A stretch of 35,000 nucleotides of DNA from Chromera velia (Eukaryota > Sar > Chromeraceae), in NCBI GenBank assembly GCA_018398765.1, contig JAHBMJ010000478.1, positions 10,973 to 45,972 on the forward strand. Direction: 5' to 3'. Position numbers and translations under genes: made by a program. Numbering within the stretch: the first letter of the stretch is position 1; each line of letters begins with the position of its first letter. The notes below the pieces were generated by a model. That model made no database searches. It was not told where the DNA came from and worked only from the letters and a program-made list of their open reading frames with translations. This document shows, in pieces, positions 20,060 to 30,914 of the stretch.

Positions 20060-20098
20060 GTGACTTAGGCCTTTCAAATAGGAGTGGCCGGGCTGATA
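20060..20098 (-). repeat. Right terminal inverted repeat
   Basis: Inverted partner of 18085-18123. It is immediately preceded by a (TCAA)n run (20043-20059) and followed by the putative AATAAA target duplication. Confidence 0.8.
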
Positions 20099-20104
20099 AA
20101 TAAA

Positions 20105-21300
20105 TAGGGGTAACCGCCTGGTCAACTTAGACCCTATAGATCCGTATAGCTTAGCTAGTAGTAGCTAGTAGCTTAAGCATCATCACAATAGCTTGTCTAT
20201 AGGTTCACTTTAGTTCACTTGTGATTGAAGAAAGGAGAGAAGACTCAGAAGAGGGATAGAAAGAAGAAGAGAAGAGCGTGACGGCCACACGAAGACACTT
20301 GTAACTGGGAAGAAACGTACAATTAGAAAGTCATACACAGTGACTCTTACAAAGAGAAAAAAATTACGAGAAACGAGATTTCAGAGACAAATCATAGAGC
20401 CAGAGACCCTTTGTGGCACCTCACAGGAAAAGAACAGGGGAAGTCAATGTTCAAATCATAAGTAAATGAGTGGTCTAGATGGATGAGTCTTGCAGAAAGC
20501 CTCACAAGATACAGAACAAAGAGAGACATAATTCGGGGAAGAGAGAAGGAAGAACAATGGAAGACAAAAACCGAGGAAGATCGACATAGGGACTAGCATA
20601 GGGACGATACGGAGGTCAAGAGGGTTTCAGTGCAGTAGAGAGCGGGATAAAGACAATAGCTGGATGGGCGGATGTGCCCAAATGTCAGCAAACTGTCACA
20701 CGGAGCTGCCAGAAACAGACGAGCAGTCAAGGAGTGAAACCTATGAGACAGGCGGACAAATTCGACATACAGAACGCCGAAGCCACAAATAAACATCCAT
20801 GCAAAAAGCATCTGCACAGGGTTAGGGGAAAAGCAGGGGCAAGGAGCGAAAGGCAGTCAGGAAAGGAAGACATCTCAAGCCCATACATTCAGAATCCCGT
20901 CAAGGTAGGGACGAGAAGGATTTGGGGTGTTTGAGGGGAGTAGGGGAATGCAGAGAGAGACTGGCGGTGGATGAGGGGACGCTCTCAGATGCCGTCGAAG
21001 CGACACGAGTGGCGATGCGTTTCTAGTGACACTTTGTGCATGAAAGGTGGAATGGTTGGGAAGAGAAAGGCAGGGGCAGAAGGAGAGCGGAAGGGATAGG
21101 AACTCCGAAGGCGAGGAGAGAGGAAGTCTCAGAAGGAGAGGGAAGAAAACGCAAGCCTCGATGAAAACATGAGAAACCAGCAACTCACGGAATGAAGCCA
21201 GAGGCAACAAAGCATTGCAGCATTTGTGACTCTCTCCGATGAACCTCTGACACATTTTGACAAAATGACAGTCGCTGATCTCTGCGTCTTACTTCCTTAT
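20105..21300. other. Purine-rich intergenic stretch, no gene seen
   Basis: The plus strand is rich in GAA/GGA/AGA triplets from about 20225 to 21180. Open frames on both strands are short and of biased composition, and no domain or splice-consistent exon chain was found. It could include an untranslated or terminal part of the minus-strand gene to its right. Confidence 0.4.
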
Positions 21301-21547
21301 CATCAGCGACGCTACAACTAGGCCGCTTTTCTTCTTGCGTCTACGTTATTCAACTTCTTCATTTTTCTTGCGAGACACTGCGTTTATTTTGTACACACAT
21401 CCTGTCGCTTTTCCCTCTCTTCTCGCAGACTCCCTGCAGTCCTTTGCAAGGCTGAGCCTGCCTGTCACAGTTGCCGTCTCGTTTCGTCTCCCTCTCCTTC
21501 AGGGATGCGGCAACCGTTCTGTCTTCCATCTCCCCTGGTTCCCTCAC

Positions 21548-22106
21548 TGTAATATGTTCAAGGCCTTCAAAACTGGAGGAGCAATCCTCAATATCACCGC
21601 GACAACTGCAGTCAGTAGAAATATCGCAAGGAGGGGGGAAGGGGCTAAAGCCGTCTCCATGAATGAATCTGGACAGTTTCCCTTTCGTGAGGCGAACAGA
21701 ACACAAAATGGGGAAGCCAGGCAATCTCACCTGCAATTGTTCGCATCTTGAAGAAGAGTTCCCTCTTGAGTTTCACATCTGGCGATTCTGCAAACAGGAA
21801 AGAAGACACAGACTTTCTTCACTCACATGAAGGGAAAATGCAGAAAGCAGACGAAGAATTTTTCAACTGACCACCGCCTCCTGGTCTCATAATCTGCATT
21901 TTGCCAGATTTGAGTCGTCTACGAACGTTTTCGATGGATGTCACCACAGGATTCCGCTGCTTTGGTGCGCACAGAGGATCGAGGCTCTGCTTGAGAAATG
22001 GAGTGCGAGGAGACGTCTCGTGACCCTCAGACTCGGTCAACTCAGTTTTCACTTTTGACTGATTTCTGCCGGCAGGTTTGCGTGAATTGTCTCTTCCCTT
22101 GATCAC
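21548..22106 (-). CDS. Partial multi-exon gene, three exons recognisable
   Basis: Minus-strand exons are inferred from splice signals and phase. Exon a runs from at most 22136 (open frame after a stop) down to 21872, with donor GTCAGT. Intron of 84 bp. Exon b 21787-21731 (57 bp) has acceptor TTTCCTGTTTGCAG and donor GTGAGA. Intron of 125 bp. Exon c 21605-21548 (58 bp) has acceptor TACTGACTGCAG and donor GTGAGG. Phases agree at both joins (1 and 1). The product is basic and Ser/Pro-rich at first (SPRTPFLKQS), then helical (VKLKREL), then hydrophobic (AVILRIAPPVLKALNIL), possibly a membrane segment. Exon a has no ATG after the upstream stop, so a 5' exon is missing. The 3' end was not found. 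No family recognised. Confidence 0.45.
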
Positions 22107-22234
22107 AAGGCTCTCACAGAATGCTTCACCTTTGATTCAGAACAGTGCAGTTCAGAGGTAAGGCGGCTGAAAGATGCTGAAAGAACGACTGAATTGTCAG
22201 ACTTGGACGGGAGGCTGTTGATGCATTGTCGGGG

Positions 22235-22300
22235 TTGGTTGACGCGCGCGCACGCGCGAGATGCATGGTCGGGCCCGGCCGCGTGCATGCATGACAACAG
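22235..22300. promoter_or_regulatory. CG-rich alternating purine-pyrimidine tract between divergent genes
   Basis: GACGCGCGCGCACGCGCGAG followed by GCATG units and a GGGCCCGGCC patch. It lies between the minus-strand exons ending at 22106-22136 and the ankyrin gene start at 22543. It resembles the CG block at 32709-32875 upstream of the secreted-protein gene. A bidirectional promoter or CpG island is an inference from position and composition only; no TATA box was identified. Confidence 0.35.
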
Positions 22301-22542
22301 CCGCTCGTACTTCAACTGTCGTGTGTTGAAAGCAAAAAGTCATGCAAGGCAGCTCTCTCCGTATACCGCATTTGCATGTATTAATACCATACGGGACATA
22401 GATTTGCGTCGCATTTGAGAGACTTTCTGACATGCGAAGCCGCTCTGGTGGTGTCCTGCGATTGTGCTTTACCATATAACTACGCAACGTAGATTTCCCG
22501 TTTTGTCTGACCTTTGTCCTCGGTCATTTTTTCTTCTCCACA

Positions 22543-23862
22543 ATGGAAAGAAACGCAAGAACTCTCGCTCCTGTCCAGCGAGAATTTGACTCTCTAGTTG
22601 AAAGCCTACTCGGAGTTGTCGAGACGATCCAAAAGATGAAGACACATCTGGAGGGCCTCACGTTCGCTGACGGAGACGATGGAGCAACACCCGCAGCTTC
22701 TCAGTCCTCACAAGAGTCCTCCTTTGACGTGCCGCTTCCTGAAGAGGCTGCTGTCATTAGTGAGCTCCGGCAATCGGTGCAGACAACCAAACAAGATTTC
22801 AAAAAGGGGCTGAACAAAATTCAAAGTCTGTACTACAAAATTGATTTAGAACCGCTTTTCGCTTGCGACATCGGAAACGTGCTTCGATCATTTCAGCCCG
22901 TGTCTCCTCAATTTCTATTGGATGCTATCAATGAGTTGCATAACACAGGTAGGAGGGACGACCTCTCCCTGTTGTTGAAGGTCGGGGCCGACATGGACGG
23001 CTTTGCAGAGAATAGACGGACCGCGCTCATGCAAGCTGTTGTTGTGGGAAGCCTGGAGGCAGTGAGGATGCTGGTGGATGCAGGGGCAAGTCTGGAGGTG
23101 CCAAATTTTAAGGGGCTCAGGGCGCTCCACATCGCGTGTCACAGACAGGAGCCTCAGACAGTTCGGTTTCTCGTTGACAGAGGTGCGGATGTAAATGCAG
23201 AGACGGAGTTCGGGGAGAGACCCCTGCACATCACCGCAGAGGGTCAACCTGAGCTGGCAGCATTCCTCCTTACGCACGGAGCGGAGGTGGACGCAAAGCA
23301 TGCTGCTGGGTGCACTGCACTCGTCCACGCCGCGTTTGCGGGTTGCAGAGATTCCGCAGCTCTACTTCTCGACAGAGGAGCGAGGGTGGACGAAACTGAC
23401 AACGAGGGTACCACCCCCCTTTTTGCCACGACGTTCACATTCAAGGGTACACTAATCGATAGTATCCAAGTAGCCGAATTGCTTATTTCCCGGGGAGCGG
23501 ATGTGCACGCAAGGGCTTTCAATGGCCGTACGATCCTTCAGAATGCTGCCCTGTCTGGCGCTGCCAACGTTGCAGGACTGTTGGTGAATGAGGGAGTTGA
23601 CGTACATGCAACCGACAACCAAGGAAGCACTGCACTGCACTTTGCAGCGCACTTTGACGATGATGAAGACGCTGACCAGAGCATAGAAGCCCAGCAGAAA
23701 AAAGTGCAAATAGCTCAAATGCTCATTCATCGAGGGATCGACGTTCATGCGGTAGATGAACGGGGAAAGACTGCGGCCGAGATTGCAGAAGCAGACCAAC
23801 CAGCAGAGTCCCCTGTTGGTGCTTTCTTTGCTGACCTGCCCGTAGCAGATCCTGAACAGTAG
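22543..23862 (+). CDS. Ankyrin-repeat protein, single exon, 439 aa
   Basis: ATG at 22543 in a favourable context (CCACAATGG) opens an uninterrupted frame. Residues 1-100 are helical and charged, interrupted by a Ser/Ala/Asp-rich linker, and look like a coiled coil (QREFDSLVESLL, ELRQSVQTTKQDFKKGL). From about residue 135 to 425 there are about eight ankyrin repeats with the usual G-x-TALHxAA and LLxxGAdvxA signatures, for example GSTALHFAAH; the last is diverged, with an acidic insertion (FDDDEDADQS) in the repeat before it. There is no signal peptide or transmembrane segment, so it is probably cytosolic or nuclear. Ankyrin arrays bind partner proteins; the partner is not deducible. AATAAA follows 40 bp after the stop. 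The frame and repeat register look intact, so I regard it as a functional gene. Confidence 0.93.
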   Translation: MERNARTLAPVQREFDSLVESLLGVVETIQKMKTHLEGLTFADGDDGATPAASQSSQESSFDVPLPEEAAVISELRQSVQTTKQDFKKGLNKIQSLYYKIDLEPLFACDIGNVLRSFQPVSPQFLLDAINELHNTGRRDDLSLLLKVGADMDGFAENRRTALMQAVVVGSLEAVRMLVDAGASLEVPNFKGLRALHIACHRQEPQTVRFLVDRGADVNAETEFGERPLHITAEGQPELAAFLLTHGAEVDAKHAAGCTALVHAAFAGCRDSAALLLDRGARVDETDNEGTTPLFATTFTFKGTLIDSIQVAELLISRGADVHARAFNGRTILQNAALSGAANVAGLLVNEGVDVHATDNQGSTALHFAAHFDDDEDADQSIEAQQKKVQIAQMLIHRGIDVHAVDERGKTAAEIAEADQPAESPVGAFFADLPVADPEQ

Positions 23863-23901
23863 GCGGCGACCAATACATTACAACACATCATTAGATCATG
23901 G

Positions 23902-23907
23902 AATAAA
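23902..23907 (+). terminator. Polyadenylation signal of the ankyrin gene
   Basis: Canonical AATAAA 40 bp after the TAG stop, followed by an A-rich then T-rich stretch, consistent with 3' end formation. Confidence 0.65.
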
Positions 23908-25240
23908 CAAAAAATTTTAACGTTCGAAATCTAGTTGAAAATTTATATACGTAAACAAATATCTAGATTTACTCAATTCAATCCTCAATTATTTTATACT
24001 CAGGCTCAGGCTCTTTGCTCAAGCTAGTCATCGTTTTGAATGATCTAAATTTAAAAGAAACGTTTGCTGTGAAAGAATACCCAGATTTGTGCAACATTTT
24101 AACCTGAATCAGCATCACAGAATCGATAGAATCAACATAATTATGTCACATAAACCTGTAAGAAAATTAAACATGCAGATACTACGAATGTATATCAGGG
24201 ATTGAAGGTTTACGTATTCTTAAAGGTACTTAAAGGTTTGCGGGATCCCGTCAAGGAGTTCACGCATGCATAAGCGGCATGATGAGCCCTGCTAGAAAGA
24301 GATCACAAATAGTGTATAACATATTCTGTTTCATTGTTGCAATCACCGATCACATATATGAAGAGTCGGTGTGTTAAGAAAATAGCTAGGGAGATATAAG
24401 AGCAATGACTCAACGTTGTCGAAGAATCGACGATTATCCATGATGAAGGTGGTCAGATAAGTTGTCACGTAGCTCAGTTTCTTACCTTGATCTTTTTGGA
24501 TACCAACTAATCAAAATAAATCAAAACCAATCAAAACGCATATTTGACTCTGCAAAGATTGTCTCAGAAACTTGTCTAAAAACGCTACAGGCCCCCGTCT
24601 ACAAAGTATCAGAGCACTGTAAGTAACAGTCTTAGCAATTGTATTATATTGTATTGCAAGGCTGCCAGCTGCCAAGCTGTTTGAAGCGCAACAATATATG
24701 TAACACATTGAATGCAACATGCAACACCGCGACCCGCGCTTGCCTGTATTCAAACCCGCGCCTTCAAGTTGGGTCATCATGCATTTGCGTGCTTTAATTG
24801 GGGCCCCGGTTAATTCTGAATGCATGGGGATCGACAAAAGCCCGTGCAAGTTGAACCCATACACGCGAGAGTGTTGCAGCGATTCATTGTCTGTCAGAGA
24901 GTGTTGCAGTGATGTTGCATGCAGTGGCTCGGTGGTGCACGGTGGAGCACTGTTGCATTGCAATATTAATAGACACAGCTGGAGCTGAACCCGAACCCAA
25001 CATAACCCAACCCCACGCAAACGTTTCGACGACAACGCAAAATTCAAGTTCAATGACAATCGAAGATGCAACTTGTGACGGAATCGATCCCGATCAGCGT
25101 CCTCCCTCTGTCACATCAATTGACCGTCAAGTTTGATTCACTTCTATATCCTGTTGTTGCACCAAAGAACCACTCAGTCAAACAGCGAACAGCGGGACTG
25201 CTTCTCAATTCGTTGTAACCGTTTCCTTCTGTCCTTCAAC
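23908..25240. other. AT-rich intergenic stretch and 5' region of the vWA gene
   Basis: No supported gene. A short duplication around GAGAGTGTTGCAG occurs at 24868 and 24898, and ACCCGAACCCAACATAACCC lies near 24990. The last ~100 bp before 25241 are pyrimidine-rich (CCTTCTGTCCTTCAAC), probably the 5' UTR of the next gene. Confidence 0.5.
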
Positions 25241-28019
25241 ATGGGTGCCGAAATTTCAGCTCCTGATCCTCAGCCTGGACCTCAGGTGTTCGTCCAACGT
25301 GACCAGATGAAGGTCACCCGCCGCAGAGTGTTCGTCAACCTGGCTATGGACATGTCCGGCTCCATCGACGAGGGCCAGCGTCTGCCAGTGATCAAGAGCG
25401 GCGCCAGGAGGGTGCTTAGAGCCCTTAAAGACCGTGACTGCATCTCCATCAAGACTTTCAGTGGAGACATTCAAGACGTCTCTGGAGGGCAGGTTGTCCT
25501 CGAGCCCCTTTCCAGAGTTGTCCTCGACGCCGCCCTCCAGAGCCTCTCTGTCAGGTGGACTGGCACAGCGCTCTACGACACACTCTGTCTGCAGATCAAC
25601 GAGGTCCTCGCTCTTGCCGCCAAAATGAAAGTGCTGGGGGGAGCCCTGAACCATGACTTCGGCAGTGCCCGCGGGTTCTTCTCACTGACGGTGAGGACAA
25701 CAGGTCATCCATGACCCTCAACGAGACCTGCGACCTCCTCAAAAAGATGGCCACAGAGCTCCCTTCAGGCACCGTGAAGGTCATGCTGATCGGTGTGGAG
25801 CTGGATCACCCGGGGCGACGCGCAATGGAGGCCCTCAAACGCGCAGGGGGGGACATGGTGACATTCAAAGACGCACGCAACCTGCAGGAGGTCCGTCTTG
25901 TGTGCAGATAGCGAAGGGTTTTTATTCAGCTGGTGGGGTATCTCTTCATGTCCTTCTGACCATTGCTTTTTGTGATGTACGTCAACGTGTGCCTGTCTGT
26001 GCCTGCCTCTGCGTCCGTCGGATTTCTGAATTCCCTTTCTCTTCAACTCAGTTCAGGGCGGAAAAACAAACCCGTTAACATGCATAGAGCAATTTATTAA
26101 CGCTCCCTCCTCTTCTGCCCTCTTGACTGCGCAGGTGGAAAGCTGCTTCACCGACATCGCCGTCTCGATCAAGCGCACAGTCATCCCCATGCCCGCACAG
26201 ACCCCCTCTGACCCGTCAGAGATCCCATTCGATCCTTCCGCACCCATTCAGGTAGGTCAGATAACTGGAAGGATTGCTGTTGAGTTTTATGAAGAGAAGT
26301 TTTGGAGAGACTCGGGTTCATGGTGTGGTTCGTTTGATGACGTCCCCTAGCGGTGGCCTACATGGACTCTTCTTTCATCTTTTCTCGATCCTTGCTCTCA
26401 CATCGCGCGGTGCCAGCCAGTCGGTGCTCCCATCCTTTTTACACCTGTCTGTCTATCTGTCTGTCTATTTGCCAGGCTAGTACCGGTCATTTTCTTTCTT
26501 CACGAGTGTGTCCTCTCTCTTCGATCTCTCTGTGCTTGCAGAAAAAATCCCGAGTGCGCTATGAGGGCACTGCCTCGCTCGCAGGCGGCAGAGTGTCCTA
26601 CGGAGATATCGGAGTTGTCCAGAAACGATTCGCAAACAACAAGTTCCAGTGCGTCTGTGTCTCTCTCTCTCAGTTTGCAGTTTAAATTTCTCTCCTTTCC
26701 TGTTCTTCTCCTTCCCGATCTCTTTCCCACGCTTGTCATTTTACATACAGTAGTCAAAGGTTTCGGTCTTGTTGCGTGTGTCTGATTCCACCGGTTTCTG
26801 GACTTGTGACGGTCTGTCTGGCAGTTGCTCTCTGGATGACGTTTTGCTTGTCCCCATTGACCCGGGCCAATCCCTTTTGGGGGGTTTTATCCCGATTCCC
26901 GACTCACTCACGCATTCGCCCCCCCGGACCCCCTTCTGGAGTCTTGCTTCTTCACCGTCACACGATCTGCATGATTCATATACTATCCGTCTCTACATTT
27001 CCCCCCTCTCTTCATCTGCATCCCTTCCTGCCTGCAGAGTGACCTTCTGTGGCCGCACAGGCGTTCCTACCTGCCACCTCAACATCGCAGCCAGCGACCT
27101 GGCACCTGACGCAGACGCTGAGAAGGTGCGCACTGGTTCTCTCGTGCGCGTGAAGAAGAGCAGAGTCGCAACTCCCTCTTTCGGTGTGGGTGCCTACAGA
27201 GAGGGTATGGTGGGTTATGTGGTAAGACAGGATGAGAACGACGGAGAGTCCCTCTGCGAGTTCGGCCTTGGGAAGCTCTGGAAGGGAACCCTGACTGACC
27301 TCGAGCTTGTAGAGCCCGACACCAACACCTCCAGACCCCTCCAAGTCGGCGATGCTGTGCAGGCCATCAATGCTTCTTTTGGATGCGGTCCTGTGAACAT
27401 GTACGATCTCGGATACATCTGTGAGAGGAAACTGGACGGAAACCTGCGGGCTAACTTCCCCGGAAAAAACAAGTGGACTGGCCGCCCTACAGATTTTGTT
27501 CTCGACACAGTCGCAACCCAAATCGGACCTCAGACACGCGTCCGCATTCGCAACGGGGTGAAGAACCTTCCTGGCGGTCCCCCTCGAGGCAGCGTCGGAG
27601 TCGTGAAGAATATCATGTACGACGCTTCGAAGGTGACCGTTGACTATGGCGGTCGTGAGTTCACCTGCCGTCTCGCCGACCTGGAGCCTGTCGGGGGAAC
27701 CAACCAGGCCACTCCGACCAACACACCTAGAACGACTCCTCCCAGCTCTCGTCCTCAATCCTCCACCCCTCCTACCCCCCGGGCCTCACGTGAGGCTTCC
27801 GCCTCTTCCTCTTCTTCCCCTTTCTCAGTCGGGGATATCGTCGAGACCCACGGCACTTCGAAGGCGATTTACAACAACCGCACAGGAAGAATTGAGGGTA
27901 AGGACACCTCCTCTGGCCGTTTCCTCGTTGTCTTCATTGACGACAAATCCACCCTCCCCCCCAGAGGACTGTTCAATGCCGAGAACCTGAAGCGTGTGGA
28001 GGCCGACATCGTCGACTGA
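25241..28019 (+). CDS. vWA-domain protein with C-terminal SH3-like repeats, 4 exons
   Basis: Exons 25241-25890, 26135-26251, 26542-26648 and 27038-28019 join in phase (0, 0, 2) with GT-AG introns of 244, 290 and 389 bp and good polypyrimidine acceptors (GTGCTTGCAG, TTCCTGCCTGCAG). The product is about 617 residues. Residues ~30-215 form a von Willebrand A domain: MIDAS DMSGS, then TGTALYD, then TDGEDN. The rest holds several SH3-like/KOW-like beta units (GYVVRQDENDGESLCEFG, GSVGVVKNIMYD, GRIEGKDTSSGRFLVVF) and a Pro/Ser/Thr linker. The start MGAEIS fits an N-myristoylation signal, suggesting a membrane-tethered cytosolic protein that binds a ligand through a metal site. Exon 1 contains a frame break near 25670-25690, just before TDGEDN: a sequencing error, a ~35 bp intron, or real damage. 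Everything else looks conserved. Confidence 0.8.
25656..25690 (+). other. Frame break inside the vWA domain
   Basis: The ATG-led frame runs through FGSARGFF and then leaves the vWA pattern. The expected strand leading into LTDGEDN lies in another frame from about 25672 on. The mismatch equals one missing or two extra bases, close to a GCGGG run. Exon 1 is 650 bp, two more than a multiple of three, which restates the same fact. An alternative is removal of about 35 bp from GTGCTG (25631) to GGCAG (25665), which also restores the frame, but it has a weak donor and is shorter than the other introns seen here. Confidence 0.75.
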
Positions 28020-30296
28020 TTTGATTCAATCGAACGGGACATGCATAAAGGACGGATGTCTGTGGACTCGCTGCTTGCCCATGGGCCTCTATCTCCCTAG
28101 TCCTTCGATCATTCAAGCGCATCCGATTCGCCATGGATCAGTCTGGTGAACACAAGCAGAAGGAGTATGATGTATGAATCGATAATAGATGAGATAGATA
28201 GATGAATAGACCGGCAGGCAAGTGGATGATTCGATTTCGATTGCCAGAAAGAATTAAGGGAATGATGACAGAAAGAAGAAGAAGAAGCATCAACCGAATC
28301 TTCTCGTCTTCCCTTCTCTTCCCTTCAATGTCCTCTCCCAAGTTCAGGCATGCAGGACAGATCGTTTTTTCTGGTGCTCTTGGGTGTCCTTGTATGTGCA
28401 TCACTGAGGCTGTCTTATCTTTGTCTGTTGTGCTAGAGGTGCGAAGAGAAAGAGAGGAAAAAACATGCACACTTACAACGGTTGCTGTAAGATCCGTTAC
28501 TTCATCTGTTTGCCGGTTCATAGTAAGACCTGCACACTTCTTTCACTGCCATTGCATGGGCTCTTTTCACCTCGGCTGTTTCTTGTGTTTTTTCTTGATC
28601 GGGAGTTTGTGTACAAACTTGTAGACCGGATGGGTCAATTAATGCGAGCGTGTATTCCTTAATTGTATTGCGCCGTTGAAAGAACAAAGACAGATCTGCA
28701 TGGTTGCAGTGGAAGGTGTGTCAGGTTCAATGCCTATGCTGAAAGCGCTCTCGCCCAAGACGTTTAATTCTAAACATTGTGAATCTCACTCTTATAGTGC
28801 GTGGCACTTCAAGTTCTGTTTTCTTGGTTGTAAAGCAATCCTCTCTGGATATGATCCACTTTTTTACGCGCTATAATACTTGGAAAAGTCGTAATCTGAG
28901 GTCGTGAAAAACGTGATACAATTTACAGCCATAATGTAGTGAAACAAGGGCGTTAAAGGTCGTCAGCGAGATGTCGGTCGGTTGTATTCATGTTTGCATC
29001 CGTTTTTTCAATTGTGTGTGCCAGTGCAGTGTCAGTCGTTTAGTATCGTTTAGTCTAAAGTCTCTGAGAAGCTTAGAATTTGAAACGTCGTGCATAGTCA
29101 ATATGAATTGAAAATATAATAATGTCATAACATATATAATAATGCCATAATTTGACTTTGCATTGATTCAATCACATATGTATGATTTCAAGTTGATTAT
29201 ACCTACTACCTAGCCTGAGGAGATCATATAAAAATATATATAGTGGTGGTGTACTAGGTGGTGTAGTGAATCTATATTAATGTGATTGTGTTATAATTAA
29301 TCATTCCAGCCTAATTAATTTAAAGTTTTTTAAAAAAGCTGAGAGAATAAATTGAATAGATTCTATAGGGGAAGGCCTAGCGCGGATCCTGCTAGGCATG
29401 TCACAGCAAAAAAAAAAGAAAAAAAGTCTCTACAAAAACGAGTTATCCACTGGCATTTTTTTTTTCTTTTTTCTTCTTTTTTTTAAATCTGCAACACCTT
29501 GTAACACTTATGCAACACCCGTGCAACAGCTAAATAACAGCTAGAACAACAGTTGTTTTAGATAGAAAAAAAAGAAAAAAAAATTAAGTACCTAAGAAAG
29601 AGAGTTATTTACTTTTTTTTTTTCTCTGTGATACCCTTAGGGATTCCACGGAACCAACCATTAAACCAACCAATTAATGAACTCTTTATTTAATATAGTA
29701 TTTAATCTGAGTCAACCAATCAATCATGGTTATCAACTTATCATGATAAAAACAAAAAAGAATTCAAAGGTCCAGACAGTAGCATTTATGCTTTTATGTT
29801 TAAAAATTACCTCTAGACTAAAATTTAGTACATATATTTATGTAAATATTTGTTTAGTATTCTATACAGGTAAAGTAACTAAAATTGCACTTTAACAATA
29901 AAGTAGATCATTCATTTGGACATATGTGCCAGCAGTCCATGTTGTAAACTGTGAAACCTAGCTTTGTGTGTATTTTTTTTGTATCATGGTTATGGATGAA
30001 GCATGCTTCAAGTACTTATGCAGTGTCCCGACCAGTACCAATAAGGGAGAGCGCAAAGGACAAACTGGCATTGAAACTGCACGCACACTTGCTGTGCCTG
30101 AATGATCATTTACTGAATGACTAATTGATTGACTGAGCCCATTGCCGCGTCCCCATATCTGACGCACGCAAGCGCACGAAATTACGACAAATGACCCCCA
30201 AAAGTTCCTACAAAGAAATTTTTATGAGTCCCATCTGAATTAAGAGGACCTTCCATTGAGTGAGTGAGTGAGTTTGTTCGTTTGAAGGTCACGTGA
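28020..30296. other. Intergenic stretch, no gene supported
   Basis: Contains the 3' flank of the vWA gene, without a clear AATAAA in the first 150 bp. An AT-rich block (29090-29900) holds long A- and T-runs and a pair of related motifs (AAAAAAGAAAAAAAG at 29408 and 29568, each followed by a T-run about 40-60 bp later, so hairpins are possible). An open frame at 29677-29895 is Ile/Leu/Lys-rich and unconvincing. Confidence 0.5.
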
Positions 30297-30430
30297 AGGA
30301 AGGAAGGAAGGAAGGAAGGAAGGAAGGAAGGAAGGAAGGGAGGAAGGAAGGAGGGAGGGAGGGAGGGAGGGAGGGAGGGAAAGAAGAAAAGAAAGAAAGA
30401 AAGAAAAGAAAGAAAGAAAGAAAGAAAGAA
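30297..30430. repeat. Compound (GGAA)n-(GGGA)n-(GAAA)n microsatellite
   Basis: Three tetranucleotide families follow one another without a spacer: GGAA to about 30348, GGGA to about 30380, then GAAA to 30430. A GAGT run sits upstream (30258-30272). It is purine-only on the plus strand. It lies about 500 bp beyond the 3' end of the secreted-protein gene. Confidence 0.95.
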
Positions 30431-30914
30431 CCTTCTTAGACTCTCCTTCGATGCTTCCTCTCCGTTCCCCACCCCCTCCCTTCCCTTTCCTCTTCGACTC
30501 TCAATCAACAGCTAGACCCACAAATGCGTGCACGCAAAACAACAAGTACAAGTTGATGATTCACCATCTCCCTTCCCTCCTTTCAAGCCCGTCACACTCA
30601 TTCATTTGAGAGGAGAGTTTCACATGCAGGCTCAAACAAACAAACAAACAACAAATGGTTGAGTCGGCAAAAGTCATGCGAAGTCTTATGGATCTAAACA
30701 GCGTCCTTTGATCCCCGCATGCGTCTACCCGTCTGCGTATCTGTGCATCCGGCCTTGAGTCCTTCCTCCCATCTGGAATTAAGACGACGAAAACAGCACG
30801 TCTCAGATCTTTCTTTTCCCTTCCTCACAGCCGTTCGTCTGGACCTACCAGCTCTTCATTTTTCCCTTGCCGTCGCTCTTCTCACTCTTCTTAGTTCGTG
30901 CACATTCATTCAAA

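Larger units (their letters stand above)
18085..20098. mobile_element. ~2 kb element bounded by 39 bp terminal inverted repeats
   Basis: 18085-18123 and 20060-20098 are inverted copies matching at 35 of 39 positions; all four differences are C/T transitions toward the outer ends. Both are flanked by AATAAA (18079-18084 and 20099-20104), a possible 6 bp target-site duplication, although the motif is low-complexity. The interior has a G-rich block, weak open frames and a (TCAA)n stretch abutting the right repeat. I see no transposase motif. It may be a non-autonomous DNA transposon, or an older element into which other sequence has inserted. Confidence 0.6.

Noticed and set aside
26769-27037. 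N-terminal extension of the last vWA-gene exon as an independent gene start
   Set aside because: This stretch is intronic: a clear acceptor ends at 27037 and the preceding exon joins in phase.
28138-28662. Overlapping frames on both strands downstream of the vWA gene
   Set aside because: No domain, no conserved copy and no splice pattern; probably 3' UTR or intergenic sequence.
29677-29895. 72-residue Ile/Leu/Lys-rich open frame
   Set aside because: It lies in AT-rich DNA between long homopolymers, and composition alone accounts for it.
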